Counted from the first letter of the stretch, positions 1-8,050 are shown. The stretch is DNA of 35,648 bases from an uncultured Ruminiclostridium sp. (GCA_910588335.1 CAJUQV010000006.1:1-35648), one strand, 5' to 3'. Notes: generated from the sequence alone by a model not told the origin. Numbers and translations: made by a program.

Positions 1-2
1 CG

Positions 3-110
3 GCGGTTAAGATGACGGGGGAAACTATTGAGAATGGAGGGTATACTTGGGCGGAAATTTTGTATAACGGGAAATCTTGCTGGTGCGATAGGCAGTGGGT
101 AAACTGCTGA
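3..110 (+). CDS. C-terminal end of an SH3-like domain protein (5' partial)
   Basis: An open frame enters from the left edge and stops at TGA 108-110, leaving 35 residues. The tail contains GYTWAEILYNGKSCW and ends WVNC. The pattern Gly-Tyr-x-Trp-x-x-[hydrophobic]-x-Tyr-x-Gly-Lys-x-x-Trp resembles the last strands of a bacterial SH3 (SH3b) domain, which often ends secreted cell-wall enzymes. The domain call is an inference from a short stretch; the rest of the protein is outside the window. A strong terminator follows at 201-238. Confidence 0.45.
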   Translation, partial: AVKMTGETIENGGYTWAEILYNGKSCWCDRQWVNC

Positions 111-200
111 TATACAAATACAATCAGAAATGAAATAGACATATTGTTGTCTCACATTATGCGTTTAAAAATCATATAAAATACGTATTAAATGCGGAAA

Positions 201-238
201 AAAACAGGGGACCCCATAAAATAAGGCGCCCCTGTTTT
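201..238. terminator. Bidirectional intrinsic terminator
   Basis: Ten-base arms AAAACAGGGG (201-210) and CCCCTGTTTT (229-238) flank an 18-base loop and lie between two converging genes. T-rich sequence follows on both strands, so it can end the SH3-like gene on the plus strand and the sigma-factor gene on the minus strand. Confidence 0.75.
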
Positions 239-334
239 AATAATCACTTTTTTCCGGATTACCCCCTACTGTAAAAAGCTTTTCACAATCCCTTTTTGTC
301 TACATTTTAACAAAAAATATTGCTAAGAAACATA

Positions 335-1972
335 TTATTCCAGAATAATAACAGTGGTCATCGACTTTCTTTGTTCCTCGCCCGGAGGCATAAGCTTACC
401 GTTTTCAGTAAGCGTTTTCAGACAATGCAAAATAAACCATCCGTCGCTGTAAAAAATATACTGATGCCCGAATTGTCTTGCCTTTTTCATATGTTCGGGA
501 GTTTTAGCCATTACCGCCCTGACATAAGGCTTTTTAAGCTGTTCAAGCTCATTTTTGTACTTTGACTTGATTTCGCCGCCGATTTCCAGAAGTCTTTTTT
601 TGGTATCCGTGTCAATAACCACGCAAAGGGTTTTTACCTGTCCGTTCTCGCATCTGATATAACCCTGCTCGGCCAATACCGAATATTCCTCCTCGGTGAG
701 CTTTTCTCCGCTGTAAAGCCGTTTCAGCATAAGCAGCTCGGCGCTCCTCTTGTCGCCAAGGAATGTACTCCTCTCCTCCGACCACTCGGAATTTATCTGC
801 CAGAAGGTAATTTTATCTATCCACGTCCACGAAGGGCCGCACCATTTTTTCATGCTGTCGGCGTACTTGACGGGTGCCGCTTCGGGATTGTTTACGACTG
901 CGGAGCTGATATAACAGCCGCCGTCGGGTCGGAGCGTTGCCGCTTCACCGAAACTTACGGTATTCTCCATTCCATTCTCTCCGCTAAGCGCGGCAATATA
1001 GGGGATAAGTGCCCAAAAAATGTAATTTATATCTCTTTTGCCGTCTTTTTGCACGTCGCATTTTACCGCATCCAGAATACCGGTTTCCTTTTCTCTTGTT
1101 AACTGCTGCGTAAGCTGATCATACAACTCGTTGGCAAACAGCTCCGCCGCCTTGGAGTACATACGGTCGTGAAGGACATTTGTCTCCGTATCGGGTTCGT
1201 CTATAAGCACGTTTGACAAATATCCATTACCTTGCTTTATAAGAAAACCGTATTCCTCCAGAAAATCCGACTCGCTTTCCGCGTAAACCGGAGAAACTCC
1301 GAGACTGTCCGCCATCTCCGCTATCGTTTTCGCTTCTTTTCGAGCAAGATAAACGATATTCTGTGCCAAAGCGCTGCGCAGGAAAAATTCACTCCCGCCT
1401 TTTTCGCCTAAGTTCCCGTTGCTGCCTATTCTGTCGAAAATCACGGGGTTGAATTTCAGTTCGCTTGCTTTTCTTTCCATTTCCATACCTCTTTTCAGCT
1501 CTTTTTTTGCTTCAAACAAGTGCCACTTCACCGTACCCAGAGGAATACCCATTGCTTCGGATATTTCCGACTGTTTTTTATTCTCATAGTAACAGGCGAT
1601 GATGATACGACGTCGGAGCTCGGACAAATAGGCGATTTCTCTTTGCAGCTTTTCTTCTGCTTCCTTTTCCTCCACCTTATAAACAAAATCGTCCGCCTCA
1701 CCGCTAAAACCGCAAATATCTTCCAAGGGTATTCCTATGCCCTGTCTTTCCCTTCCGCGGTAATAATTGACAAGACAGTTGCGGGCAGTGCGCCAAACAT
1801 ACTTTTCGGGTTCGGATATATCGTCCCGAAGCAAAAAAGCCCGGAATATTTGCAGCGCAATCTCCTGTGAAAGATCCTCCGCGTCCTGTATTGTTCGGCA
1901 GCGCTTTACCGCATATCCGAAAATACTTTTAATATATTCGGACGTCAGCCGCTCGGCTTCACTTCGTTTCAC
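335..1972 (-). CDS. ECF-like sigma-70 factor with ~370-residue C-terminal extension
   Basis: Region 2 lies at about residues 9-78 (core DAEDLSQEIALQIFRAF, then WRTARNCLVNYYRGRERQ), and region 4 at about 115-165 with the helix-turn-helix QSEISEAMGIPLGTVKWHL. I start at GTG 1972 because GAAAGGA sits nine bases before it; this gives 545 aa, and the longer open frame above it overlaps a gene remnant. The rest, about 370 residues, is not seen in ordinary ECF factors. It begins with a winged-helix-like stretch (VYLARKEAKTIAEMADSLGV, then LEEYGFLIKQGNGYLSN) and continues into an unrecognised soluble region. Such tails usually act as built-in ligand or partner sensors; that role is inferred. No anti-sigma gene lies next to it. 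Confidence 0.8.
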   Translation of the reverse strand: MKRSEAERLTSEYIKSIFGYAVKRCRTIQDAEDLSQEIALQIFRAFLLRDDISEPEKYVWRTARNCLVNYYRGRERQGIGIPLEDICGFSGEADDFVYKVEEKEAEEKLQREIAYLSELRRRIIIACYYENKKQSEISEAMGIPLGTVKWHLFEAKKELKRGMEMERKASELKFNPVIFDRIGSNGNLGEKGGSEFFLRSALAQNIVYLARKEAKTIAEMADSLGVSPVYAESESDFLEEYGFLIKQGNGYLSNVLIDEPDTETNVLHDRMYSKAAELFANELYDQLTQQLTREKETGILDAVKCDVQKDGKRDINYIFWALIPYIAALSGENGMENTVSFGEAATLRPDGGCYISSAVVNNPEAAPVKYADSMKKWCGPSWTWIDKITFWQINSEWSEERSTFLGDKRSAELLMLKRLYSGEKLTEEEYSVLAEQGYIRCENGQVKTLCVVIDTDTKKRLLEIGGEIKSKYKNELEQLKKPYVRAVMAKTPEHMKKARQFGHQYIFYSDGWFILHCLKTLTENGKLMPPGEEQRKSMTTVIILE

Positions 1973-2078
1973 TTGTTTATTCCTTTCGTAAATTACGTTT
2001 GAAAGCTTTCGTATATATAGACGGAGAAATTGAGGGAAGGTTGGAAATTGTGCTGTTTTTATTAAAACTTTTTTGGCC

Positions 2079-2156
2079 TTAGTATCCTCTATCCGCAAAA
2101 TATTCTGCGAAAAACCAGCTTACAAAGACAGTGCCGCCGGTTACCAGAATTTTCAT
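2079..2156 (-). pseudogene. Truncated NAD-dependent epimerase start (25 codons)
   Basis: ATG at 2156 follows a good ribosome site (AAAGGAG, eight bases upstream) and opens with MKILVTGGTVFVSWFFAEYF, ending at TAA 2079-2081. MKILVTGGTxFVS is the dinucleotide-binding Gly-rich start of extended short-chain dehydrogenase/epimerase proteins. The frame stops right after the first beta-alpha unit, and nothing downstream continues it, since the sigma gene begins about 100 bases later. It is therefore a 5' remnant left by deletion or replacement. An alternative is a short leader peptide that happens to resemble the fold. Confidence 0.6.
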
Positions 2157-2192
2157 AAATCACGCTCCTTTTAAGAACAATGTTCGATACAC

Positions 2193-2222
2193 AAAACCTC
2201 TCCCTTTTTCGGGAGAGGTTTT
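2193..2222 (-). terminator. Terminator of the sugar ABC ATPase gene
   Basis: Twelve-base arms AAAACCTCTCCC (2193-2204) and GGGAGAGGTTTT (2211-2222) with a six-base loop lie about 30 bases past the stop of the minus-strand ATPase gene, with a T-run on that strand. Confidence 0.8.
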
Positions 2223-2253
2223 TACTATAAAATATATTCCTACCAAACGGATA

Positions 2254-3399
2254 TTAAGAAAGAATCGCGTGCTCGTCGTTAACGTCGAACAAATGAACCT
2301 TGTTGGGGTCAAGCGCAAGCTTAATAACGTCCTGAGGACGGGCGGTGCAGCGGGGGCTTACGCGCGCCGTCATGGGGATACCCTCGCAGGTGAGGTAGAG
2401 GTAAGATTCGGCGCCCATCATTTCGGTAACATCTACGTTAGCCTCAATGATACCGGTTGTAGCGGCGGAGAGGAACATTTCTTCCTCGTGAATGTTTTCG
2501 GGACGGATACCCAAAGTAACTTCCTTGTCAACATAGTACTGCAGGGCTTCGCACTCTGCGGTTTTGCTGTTGGGAAGTTCGATATAGAACTTTCTTCCTC
2601 TGCTGCTCTTGGTATCTTCGGAGCCGAATTCAACAGTGTACTTGCCGTTCTGCATAATAAGCTTAGCGTCAATGAAGTTCATCTGAGGAGAACCCATAAA
2701 GCCCGCAACAAACTTATTAACGGGATTTTCATAAAGGTTGATGGGGGAGTCGATCTGCTGAATGAAACCGTCCTTCATAACAACGATTCTGTCACCCATG
2801 GTCATAGCCTCGATCTGGTCGTGGGTTACGTATACAAAGGTGGTTCCCAGTCTCTTATGAAGCTTGGAAAGCTCGGTTCTCATCTGAGCGCGGAGCTTGG
2901 CGTCGAGGTTTGACAAAGGCTCGTCAAGTAAGAATACCTGAGGATCACGAACGATTGCACGGCCCAGCGCAACACGCTGTCTCTGACCGCCCGACAAAGC
3001 CTTGGGCTTTCTGTCCAGAAGGTGGCTTATGTCAAGGCTCTTGGCAGCTTCTTCAACCAATCTCTTGATTTCGTCCTTGGGCACTTTACGAAGTTTAAGA
3101 CCAAACGCCATGTTTTCAAATACTGTCATATGAGGATAAAGAGCGTAGCTCTGGAAAACCATCGCAATATCTCTGTCCTTGGGCGCTACGTCGTTTACAA
3201 GTCTGTCGCCTATAAATAACTCGCCTTCGGAGATTTCCTCAAGACCCGCGATCATACGGAGCGTGGTGGACTTACCGCAGCCCGAAGGACCAACGAGGAT
3301 AATAAATTCCTTATCCTTGATATTCATCGTGAAATCGGAAACCGCGGTTACGCCGCCGGGATAACGCTTGTAAATGCCTCTGAGTGATAAACTTGCCAT
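2254..3399 (-). CDS. ugpC: MsmX/UgpC-type carbohydrate ABC transporter ATPase
   Basis: This 381-aa cytoplasmic ATPase would energise sugar or glycerol-3-phosphate ABC importers. It shows Walker A GPSGCGKST (37-45), Q-loop VFQSYALYPHMTVFENMAFG (81-100), signature LSGGQRQRVALGRA (135-148), Walker B FLLDEPLSNLDAKLR (156-170) and H-loop VYVTHD. The C-terminal third carries the TOBE/MalK-type domain with LGIRPENIH. ATG 3399 follows AGGAGG. No permease or binding-protein gene is nearby, which is typical of the shared ATPase MsmX that serves several importers encoded elsewhere. The substrate cannot be read from the sequence. Confidence 0.92.
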   Translation of the reverse strand: MASLSLRGIYKRYPGGVTAVSDFTMNIKDKEFIILVGPSGCGKSTTLRMIAGLEEISEGELFIGDRLVNDVAPKDRDIAMVFQSYALYPHMTVFENMAFGLKLRKVPKDEIKRLVEEAAKSLDISHLLDRKPKALSGGQRQRVALGRAIVRDPQVFLLDEPLSNLDAKLRAQMRTELSKLHKRLGTTFVYVTHDQIEAMTMGDRIVVMKDGFIQQIDSPINLYENPVNKFVAGFMGSPQMNFIDAKLIMQNGKYTVEFGSEDTKSSRGRKFYIELPNSKTAECEALQYYVDKEVTLGIRPENIHEEEMFLSAATTGIIEANVDVTEMMGAESYLYLTCEGIPMTARVSPRCTARPQDVIKLALDPNKVHLFDVNDEHAILS

Positions 3400-3674
3400 G
3401 TATGTGACCTCCTAATTTGATATCTATAAATCTATAGTTAATATAATAACAGGAAAATCGAAAAAATGGTAGTACCTAATTGACTAAAAAAAAATCAAAA
3501 GCTTTATATACTTTGACTAACAACGCCAAAAGCAAGTGAAAAAGGGGTGAATTTTGTTGACAACTTGCACAAAAAAACGGCTTTAAAAGCCCATTACAAG
3601 CCCTTACAGCAAAAATTTCGGCAATTCTGTTAATTTTTTATTTACTTTTTTGTGAAATGTTTTCATGCTCATGG

Positions 3675-3863
3675 CATATACATTAAGGAACCACCTCGCA
3701 AAGACCGCGCTGCGCGCTTTGCCGCGCATACGCTTGCATCTTTTCCGTCTTTTTTGCCCAAAACTCCTTGAAATACGCCGGTATTCCCGCGTCGTTTTAG
3801 GCAATCTGACTAAAAAGCCGACTGCGCGTCTGCACGACAATCTTTGTGCGGTGTTGCCTAAAA
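3675..3863 (-). repeat. R-family dispersed repeat, diverged copy D
   Basis: Most of the 480-bp gap 3400-3883 holds no convincing gene. Read on the minus strand, it shares the core GGAATAC..CGTATTTCAAGG and GGAAAAGATGCAAGC with the repeats at 7873-8031, 13982-14105 and 28465-28633. Ten-base arms TTTTAGGCAA (3795-3804) and TTGCCTAAAA (3854-3863) form a hairpin at one side. The outer limits are uncertain. Open frames through it are repeat-derived. Confidence 0.5.
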
Positions 3864-3883
3864 AAATGAAAGGTTGAAAAAAA

Positions 3884-4327
3884 ATGAGCAGAAAAAACAA
3901 AATAGGCATAAAGCAAGTGGCACTTTTTGTAACGGCAGTGGTTATAACGGTATTTCTGATAAATTTTACCATCGGTTATCTGAAAGGCGTTTTCGGCTCC
4001 GTTTCCGCAGAGGACGCGGCGGATTTTCTGGCGGGATACGGCTGGGAGCTTGAAGCTGGAAGCTGTATACAGGAGGAAGTGGTTATTCCCAAGGTGTTTT
4101 CCGAGGTATACGAAAGGTATAACGCTTTACAGATCAAGCAAGGCTATGACCTTACCAAATATAAAACCGACACCGTTATCCGCTATACGTTCCGGGTGAA
4201 AAATTTCGAGGGATATGAAAACGCCTGCGCGCACGTACTCGCCAAAGGAGGAAAAATAATAGGAGGGGACGTGTGCAGCAGCGACCTCAGCGGGATAATT
4301 ACAGGATTTGACGGAAAAACGAGTTAA
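3884..4327 (+). CDS. DUF4830 membrane-anchored protein
   Basis: This 147-aa protein has one N-terminal membrane segment (about 10-32, VALFVTAVVITVFLINFTIG) and an extracytoplasmic domain. The domain matches the DUF4830 pattern as I know it: GYGWELE near 50, an IP..FSEVYERYNALQ..QGYDL block at about 70-95, and the closing IIGGDVCSSDL near 127-137. ATG 3884 follows GAAAGG. The family is common in clostridia and has no established function. It stands alone, preceded by an R-family repeat and followed by a composite repeat region. Confidence 0.8.
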   Translation: MSRKNKIGIKQVALFVTAVVITVFLINFTIGYLKGVFGSVSAEDAADFLAGYGWELEAGSCIQEEVVIPKVFSEVYERYNALQIKQGYDLTKYKTDTVIRYTFRVKNFEGYENACAHVLAKGGKIIGGDVCSSDLSGIITGFDGKTS

Positions 4328-4375
4328 TGGCGAAAAGTTATTGCAAAATTTACAGAAATGGTGTATAATATCAAT

Positions 4376-4414
4376 GTTAAAGCGCAGTTTAAACAAGCTG
4401 CCGGAATTGCAAAA
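4376..4414 (+). repeat. T-family element, partial copy
   Basis: The segment matches the element at 12925-12988 through GCGCAG..A.ACAAGCTGCCGG and AATTGC, then diverges. It keeps the first hairpin half only and abuts the composite element at 4425-4550. Confidence 0.55.
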
Positions 4415-4424
4415 TTTTATAAAA

Positions 4425-4550
4425 CCTCGCCTCTTATTGCTCCCCCAATTAACTCTTCAACTCGATTAAAGATTGCATGCTAAGCACTAATCTTTGGTCT
4501 TTCATGTTACTTGTCTGTACCTTGACCAAAGATTGGCATAAGAGGCGGGG
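4425..4550. repeat. Composite element with terminal inverted repeats around a palindrome
   Basis: CCTCGCCTCTTA (4425-4436) and TAAGAGGCGGGG (4539-4550) are inverted copies. Inside are a 25-base block also found, inverted, at the right end of the element 7873-8031 (one mismatch), and then palindrome P1. The sequence just past the right end (ACATTCGGCAGCGGTTAT) recurs as ACATCCGACAGCGGTTAT at 13027-13044. The gap 4328-4650 is thus a mosaic of repeat pieces. Confidence 0.6.
4466..4541. repeat. Palindrome P1 (CCAAAGATT class, with linker)
   Basis: A linker GATTGCATGCTAAGCACTAATC runs into a stem AATCTTTGGTC...GACCAAAGATTGGCATA. The loop, read in reverse, matches the loops at 11230 and 25876 (GGTA.AGACAA.TAA). 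It is a member of the modular palindrome family described under findings. Confidence 0.7.
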
Positions 4551-4650
4551 AACATTCGGCAGCGGTTATAAAGGGCAATCCATGCGGTAAGCCCTATGCA
4601 AACAAGCGATTATTATACTATCAATACAATAAAGGAACAATAAAATATAA

Positions 4651-5922
4651 ATGAAGAAAATATATGTTTGTCTGTTGTCCGCTATTATTGCTTTAACCGT
4701 ACTGTCGACGGCGCCATGTTTCGCTTTAAACCTTGAGGAAACAGACGATTGGAATCAATTGATTACATCAAATTACAAAGACGGTTTTATGACCATTGAT
4801 ACAGAGGGCGACCGTATCAAGATAAGCGGCGTTTTTAAAAACGATTATCCGAAAAAAATAAGCATTATGGGTGCGGACGCCTCGGAAGAACACCTTCGCG
4901 CAGAAAATGACGGCACCTTTTCGGGGGAATTGGTCTGCACCCCTTTTGAAAATTCCTATTATCACCTCAGAATCACATTTAATTCACGGCTTATTTACGT
5001 TTACACTTTAAAATACAACGACGGCTGGAGCGTTCCCGACAACGGAATCGCCGAAGCCAACGAAAAAAAGCTTCAAAACATCACTTCCGCTCCGCCCATT
5101 GCTGCCGCGTATTATTTAAGCGCCGAAGGAAACAGGGACGAAGCGGAGGAAACCTTGTCGGAGCTTAAAAGAATAGTCGGCGAGGTCTGCGGAGATGAAA
5201 AAGACGATTATGTAAAGGCCATGAAGCTTATAGACTGGGTAGGCGCGAATATAAGCTACGATCACGACGCGGCGGAAAACTCGGTAACAATGGATACCGT
5301 GGCGATACATAACGTACTCGAACGCAGCCGCACTACCTGTGCCGGATTTGCCAACACGTTTTCCGCGCTTCTGGAGATAGCCGGAATCCGTTCGGTAAAT
5401 CTGAAGGGAGCGGCCGTGGCGGGTGAGGTAACCTATGAGGAGCTTCCCGTGGGAACGGAAAATCATGAATTCAGCGCCTTCTGGTATGAAGCCGAAAAAA
5501 GGTGGGTCTACTGCGACGCCTGCTGGACAAGCAACAGCTCTTACCGCGACGGCAATTACAAGTGGGAGATTTCCGGAGGGACAAAGCACTTTGACATTAC
5601 CGGAGAAGCCTTCGCTCTCAACCACAGAATAGATAAGGTCGAGGAGCGTTCTTATACAAAAGCGCTTGCGGCTCTTAACGGCGAACTTTCCGAAACCGCT
5701 GCGGAAAAAGAAGAATCTCACGTTACGGAAAGCGAAACGAGGGAAGGCGAACAAACCACGGCAAAGGGTGCAAGCGCTCCGAAAAACGATTACGAAAGCA
5801 CTTTTGACAAAAAAGAAAATAACGGCGAAAATCTTACCCCATATATCATAATCGGCCTTACGGGGGTTATGGTAATAGGTGCGGGAATTATTTTGGCCGT
5901 CAATAAAAATAAAAAAAATTAA
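4651..5922 (+). CDS. Secreted, membrane-anchored transglutaminase-like protein
   Basis: Of 423 aa, residues 1-25 form a signal peptide ending near CFA. The catalytic core spans about 185-320 with a papain-like triad: Cys230 in RTTCAGFANTF, His272 in ENHEFSAFW and Asp289 in VYCDACWTS. The final part is a Glu/Thr-rich spacer (about 350-390) and a C-terminal membrane helix (about 396-417, IIIGLTGVMVIGAGIIL) followed by Lys/Asn. There is no LPxTG motif, so it is held by the helix, facing outside. AAAGGA lies 14 bases before ATG 4651, a long spacing. Cyclophilin begins 18 bases after its stop, suggesting one operon. Likely roles are protein crosslinking or proteolysis at the envelope; the substrate is unknown. 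Confidence 0.85.
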   Translation: MKKIYVCLLSAIIALTVLSTAPCFALNLEETDDWNQLITSNYKDGFMTIDTEGDRIKISGVFKNDYPKKISIMGADASEEHLRAENDGTFSGELVCTPFENSYYHLRITFNSRLIYVYTLKYNDGWSVPDNGIAEANEKKLQNITSAPPIAAAYYLSAEGNRDEAEETLSELKRIVGEVCGDEKDDYVKAMKLIDWVGANISYDHDAAENSVTMDTVAIHNVLERSRTTCAGFANTFSALLEIAGIRSVNLKGAAVAGEVTYEELPVGTENHEFSAFWYEAEKRWVYCDACWTSNSSYRDGNYKWEISGGTKHFDITGEAFALNHRIDKVEERSYTKALAALNGELSETAAEKEESHVTESETREGEQTTAKGASAPKNDYESTFDKKENNGENLTPYIIIGLTGVMVIGAGIILAVNKNKKN

Positions 5923-5940
5923 AAGAAAGGAAAACAAAAA

Positions 5941-6411
5941 ATGTACATTATCGAAATGGAAAACGGCAAGGAAATAAAAGTGGAGCTTTATCCCGAAAAA
6001 GCTCCTATTACGGTAGAGAATTTTGAAAAGCTCGCGGCGGAAAAATTTTATGACGGACTCACCTTTCACCGCGTAATAAGCGGCTTTATGATTCAAGGCG
6101 GCTGTCCCAAGGGCGACGGTACCGGCGGACCGAAGGAGAAAATCAAGGGCGAATTTTCAGCCAACGGAGTGCCCAATGATTTAAAGCATACACGCGGCGT
6201 TCTCTCAATGGCGAGAGCGATGGAACCCAACTCTGCGGGCAGCCAGTTCTTTATAATGCACAAGGACGCTCCTCATCTCGACGGTCAGTATGCAGCGTTC
6301 GGTAAAGTTGTGGCGGGAATGGAAGCGGTGGACGAAATCGCGGAGTGTGAAACCGATTTTAACGACAAACCTCTTAAACCCGTTGTAATCAAAAGAATAT
6401 ACAAGGCATAA
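5941..6411 (+). CDS. Cyclophilin-type peptidyl-prolyl cis-trans isomerase
   Basis: This 156-aa single-domain enzyme catalyses cis-trans isomerisation of proline peptide bonds. It contains FHRVISGFMIQGG (about 42-54, with the catalytic Arg), SMARAMEPNSAGSQFFIMHK (about 89-108) and LDGQYAAFGKV (about 113-123), the standard active-site segments. It has no signal peptide, so it is cytoplasmic. ATG 5941 follows AGAAAGGAAAAC. It lies between the transglutaminase (18-base gap) and the acetyltransferase (8-base gap) and is probably cotranscribed with them. Confidence 0.95.
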   Translation: MYIIEMENGKEIKVELYPEKAPITVENFEKLAAEKFYDGLTFHRVISGFMIQGGCPKGDGTGGPKEKIKGEFSANGVPNDLKHTRGVLSMARAMEPNSAGSQFFIMHKDAPHLDGQYAAFGKVVAGMEAVDEIAECETDFNDKPLKPVVIKRIYKA

Positions 6412-6419
6412 CAGGTATA

Positions 6420-6893
6420 ATGGAAATAAAGCTTTTACCCATTGAAAGGCTGGACGAGCTCAACGAAATTTACGATATGCACCGCTACGAAAATTTTCAG
6501 GAAACCCGCAGGCACAATCTGGAACACTGCACAGAAATATGCGTGGTTGCGGAGGAAAAGGGTAAATTTGTGGGCGAACTCAGTATAATGACCGAAAACG
6601 CAAATATTCCCGCGGCGGTCATTCCCAATAAACGCGTTTATCTGTTCGGACTGCGCGTCCTTCCCGACTATCAGCGGCACGGCATAGGCACCGCGCTTAT
6701 GAGGTACGCCGTTTCCTTTTGTATGCAGAGAGGCGTTTTTGAGTTCACAATAGGCGTGGAAACAAAAAACGACGGAGCGAGACGGCTGTACGAGAGGTTG
6801 GGCTTCGTGAATTTTCTCGAAAATTGCAGCGAGGTTCAGTTTGGGGAAATGTGCAAATTCAATCTGCTTATGCTTAATACCAATCCATTTTAA
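6420..6893 (+). CDS. GNAT-family N-acetyltransferase
   Basis: This is a 157-aa acetyltransferase with the acetyl-CoA pyrophosphate loop in LPDYQRHGIGTALMRYAV (motif A, Q/R-x-x-G-x-G/A) and motif B in VETKNDGARRLYERLGFVN. These features define the GNAT fold; the acceptor (protein N-terminus, amine or antibiotic) cannot be told. ATG 6420 begins eight bases after the cyclophilin stop, with only a weak ribosome site, so translation is probably coupled. Confidence 0.88.
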   Translation: MEIKLLPIERLDELNEIYDMHRYENFQETRRHNLEHCTEICVVAEEKGKFVGELSIMTENANIPAAVIPNKRVYLFGLRVLPDYQRHGIGTALMRYAVSFCMQRGVFEFTIGVETKNDGARRLYERLGFVNFLENCSEVQFGEMCKFNLLMLNTNPF

Positions 6894-6900
6894 AAGCGTG

Positions 6901-6959
6901 GGATTAGTGCTTAATGTGCAATCTTTAATCAAGTCTATAACTTGATTAAAGACTGGTAT
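6901..6959. repeat. Palindrome P2 (AATCTTTAATCAAG class, with linker)
   Basis: The inverse linker GATTAGTGCTTAATGTGC leads into CAATCTTTAATCAAG (6919-6933), a seven-base loop TCTATAA and CTTGATTAAAGACTG (6941-6955), then GTAT. It follows the acetyltransferase stop and may serve as its 3' structure. Confidence 0.7.
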
Positions 6960-6971
6960 GAGTGCAGTAGC

Positions 6972-7005
6972 GTTTTAAACCGTGAGTATTGCGTGTGTTT
7001 AAAAC
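6972..7005. repeat. Palindrome P2b (ACGTAATAC-loop class, short)
   Basis: GTTTTAAAC (6972-6980) and GTTTAAAAC (6997-7005) pair around CGTGAGTATTGCGTGT. That loop is the inverted form of the loop found at 25200, 33746 and 24987. It lies between two convergent genes. Confidence 0.6.
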
Positions 7006-7019
7006 ATGAGCGACATAAG

Positions 7020-7847
7020 CTAAGATAATATTTGTATGTCCGGTATATTGTCGGTATCATACATTACTTTTGCGTGATTATCCCGTAGGATTTCCAGAAA
7101 AACCACCTCCCCCGTTTTTTTGTCGATCCCTTTACGGATAACCTTTCCGCAGCGGTAGACGGTTCCTTTTTCACTGACGAAACGCTCGTTTTCGGACTTT
7201 ATATGATATTTCAGCGGCTGTGGATTATCCGCGCGGAGTTCTCCGCTCAGATATTCACCGTCGCTTTTTATCAAAAGCTGGTATATTCTGTCGGTATAAT
7301 TGCGCACCCGATAATCCAGATAGTTATACATTATGGATGTACCCGTACCGAATGGTATCTGCCTCCCGAAATCTGGGAAAAGATCGAATCCGTCGTGATG
7401 ATGGTGCTCCGTGACGGTAAGCTCGGAGTGCAGCACCAACCAGTGTATCAGATTGGTGAACTGGCACATTCCCCCTCCGGTTCCGGAGGAAACCTTTCCG
7501 TCGGATATGGTTAAGCCTTCCAGATATCCGTTTCGCTTGCTGTCTCTCCCCACAAGACGCCAAAAGGAGAAGGTTTCTCCGGGCTTTATAAGAATCCCGT
7601 CCACCTTCGGAGCGGCGATGGAAAGATTTACGGCTTTATTGTTTTGCAGCCGCATGTCTACCTGTCCGAGACGGCGGCGAATAAGAGAGCGGTATGAGCA
7701 GAGCACAACGGGAAAATGCTCCTCCGACCTTTCGGAAGCAAAGCTTTCTTTTTTCAGTATATCGGTCAGCTTGCGAACCGCGATGTTTTTTTCAACGGAT
7801 ATTTTGTAGGTAAGTGGAGAAATCTGACAGAACAGCTTTCTTTTCAT
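7020..7847 (-). CDS. VanW-family protein
   Basis: The 275-aa protein carries the VanW domain: KPGETFSFWRLVGRDSKRNGY (about 107-127), then GTGGGMCQFTNLIHWLVLHS (about 142-161) and the His-rich HHHHDGFDLFPD. VanW is known from some vancomycin-resistance clusters but has no defined biochemical function; homologues are widespread in envelope contexts. No signal peptide is evident. ATG 7847 is preceded by AAGAGATGA, a modest ribosome site. The only promoter I see on this strand is at 8051-8078, which would give a leader of about 200 bases containing a 159-bp repeat and place the gene under the four-box WalR-like array. Confidence 0.88.
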   Translation of the reverse strand: MKRKLFCQISPLTYKISVEKNIAVRKLTDILKKESFASERSEEHFPVVLCSYRSLIRRRLGQVDMRLQNNKAVNLSIAAPKVDGILIKPGETFSFWRLVGRDSKRNGYLEGLTISDGKVSSGTGGGMCQFTNLIHWLVLHSELTVTEHHHHDGFDLFPDFGRQIPFGTGTSIMYNYLDYRVRNYTDRIYQLLIKSDGEYLSGELRADNPQPLKYHIKSENERFVSEKGTVYRCGKVIRKGIDKKTGEVVFLEILRDNHAKVMYDTDNIPDIQILS

Positions 7848-7872
7848 AATATCATCTCTTTTTATTTAAAGT

Positions 7873-8031
7873 ATTGCTTCACCAAGTAACTCTTGAAGAT
7901 TTTGTGCGCCGAACGGCTGTCGAAAGACAAGGAAGAAGACCGCAGGAATATGCGTATATTTCAAGGGCTTCTGACGAAGTATTTCGGCAGCCGGACAAGC
8001 ATAAAATTCAAGAGTTAATTGGGGGAGCAAT
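7873..8031. mobile_element. 159-bp MITE-like element with ~33-bp terminal inverted repeats (R family, copy A)
   Basis: The left end (from ATTGCTTCACC, 7873) and the inverted right end (ATTGCTCCCCC, ending 8031) agree over about 33 bases with a few mismatches, sharing TAACTCTTGAA. The interior contains GCAGGAATATGCGTATATTTCAAGGG, split here as GCAGGAATATGCG and TATATTTCAAGGG, which is the R-family core. No coding capacity is seen. It sits in the inferred leader of vanW. Confidence 0.65.
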
Positions 8032-8050
8032 AGAATAGGATACTGTTTTT

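Noticed and set aside
3604..3972. A 122-residue minus-strand frame and a 70-residue plus-strand frame
   Set aside because: They run through an R-family repeat and into the DUF4830 gene, have no ribosome site and no recognisable domain.
5116..6096. A 326-residue minus-strand frame
   Set aside because: It is antisense to the transglutaminase and cyclophilin genes and rich in Phe/Arg/Tyr, as expected of a shadow frame.
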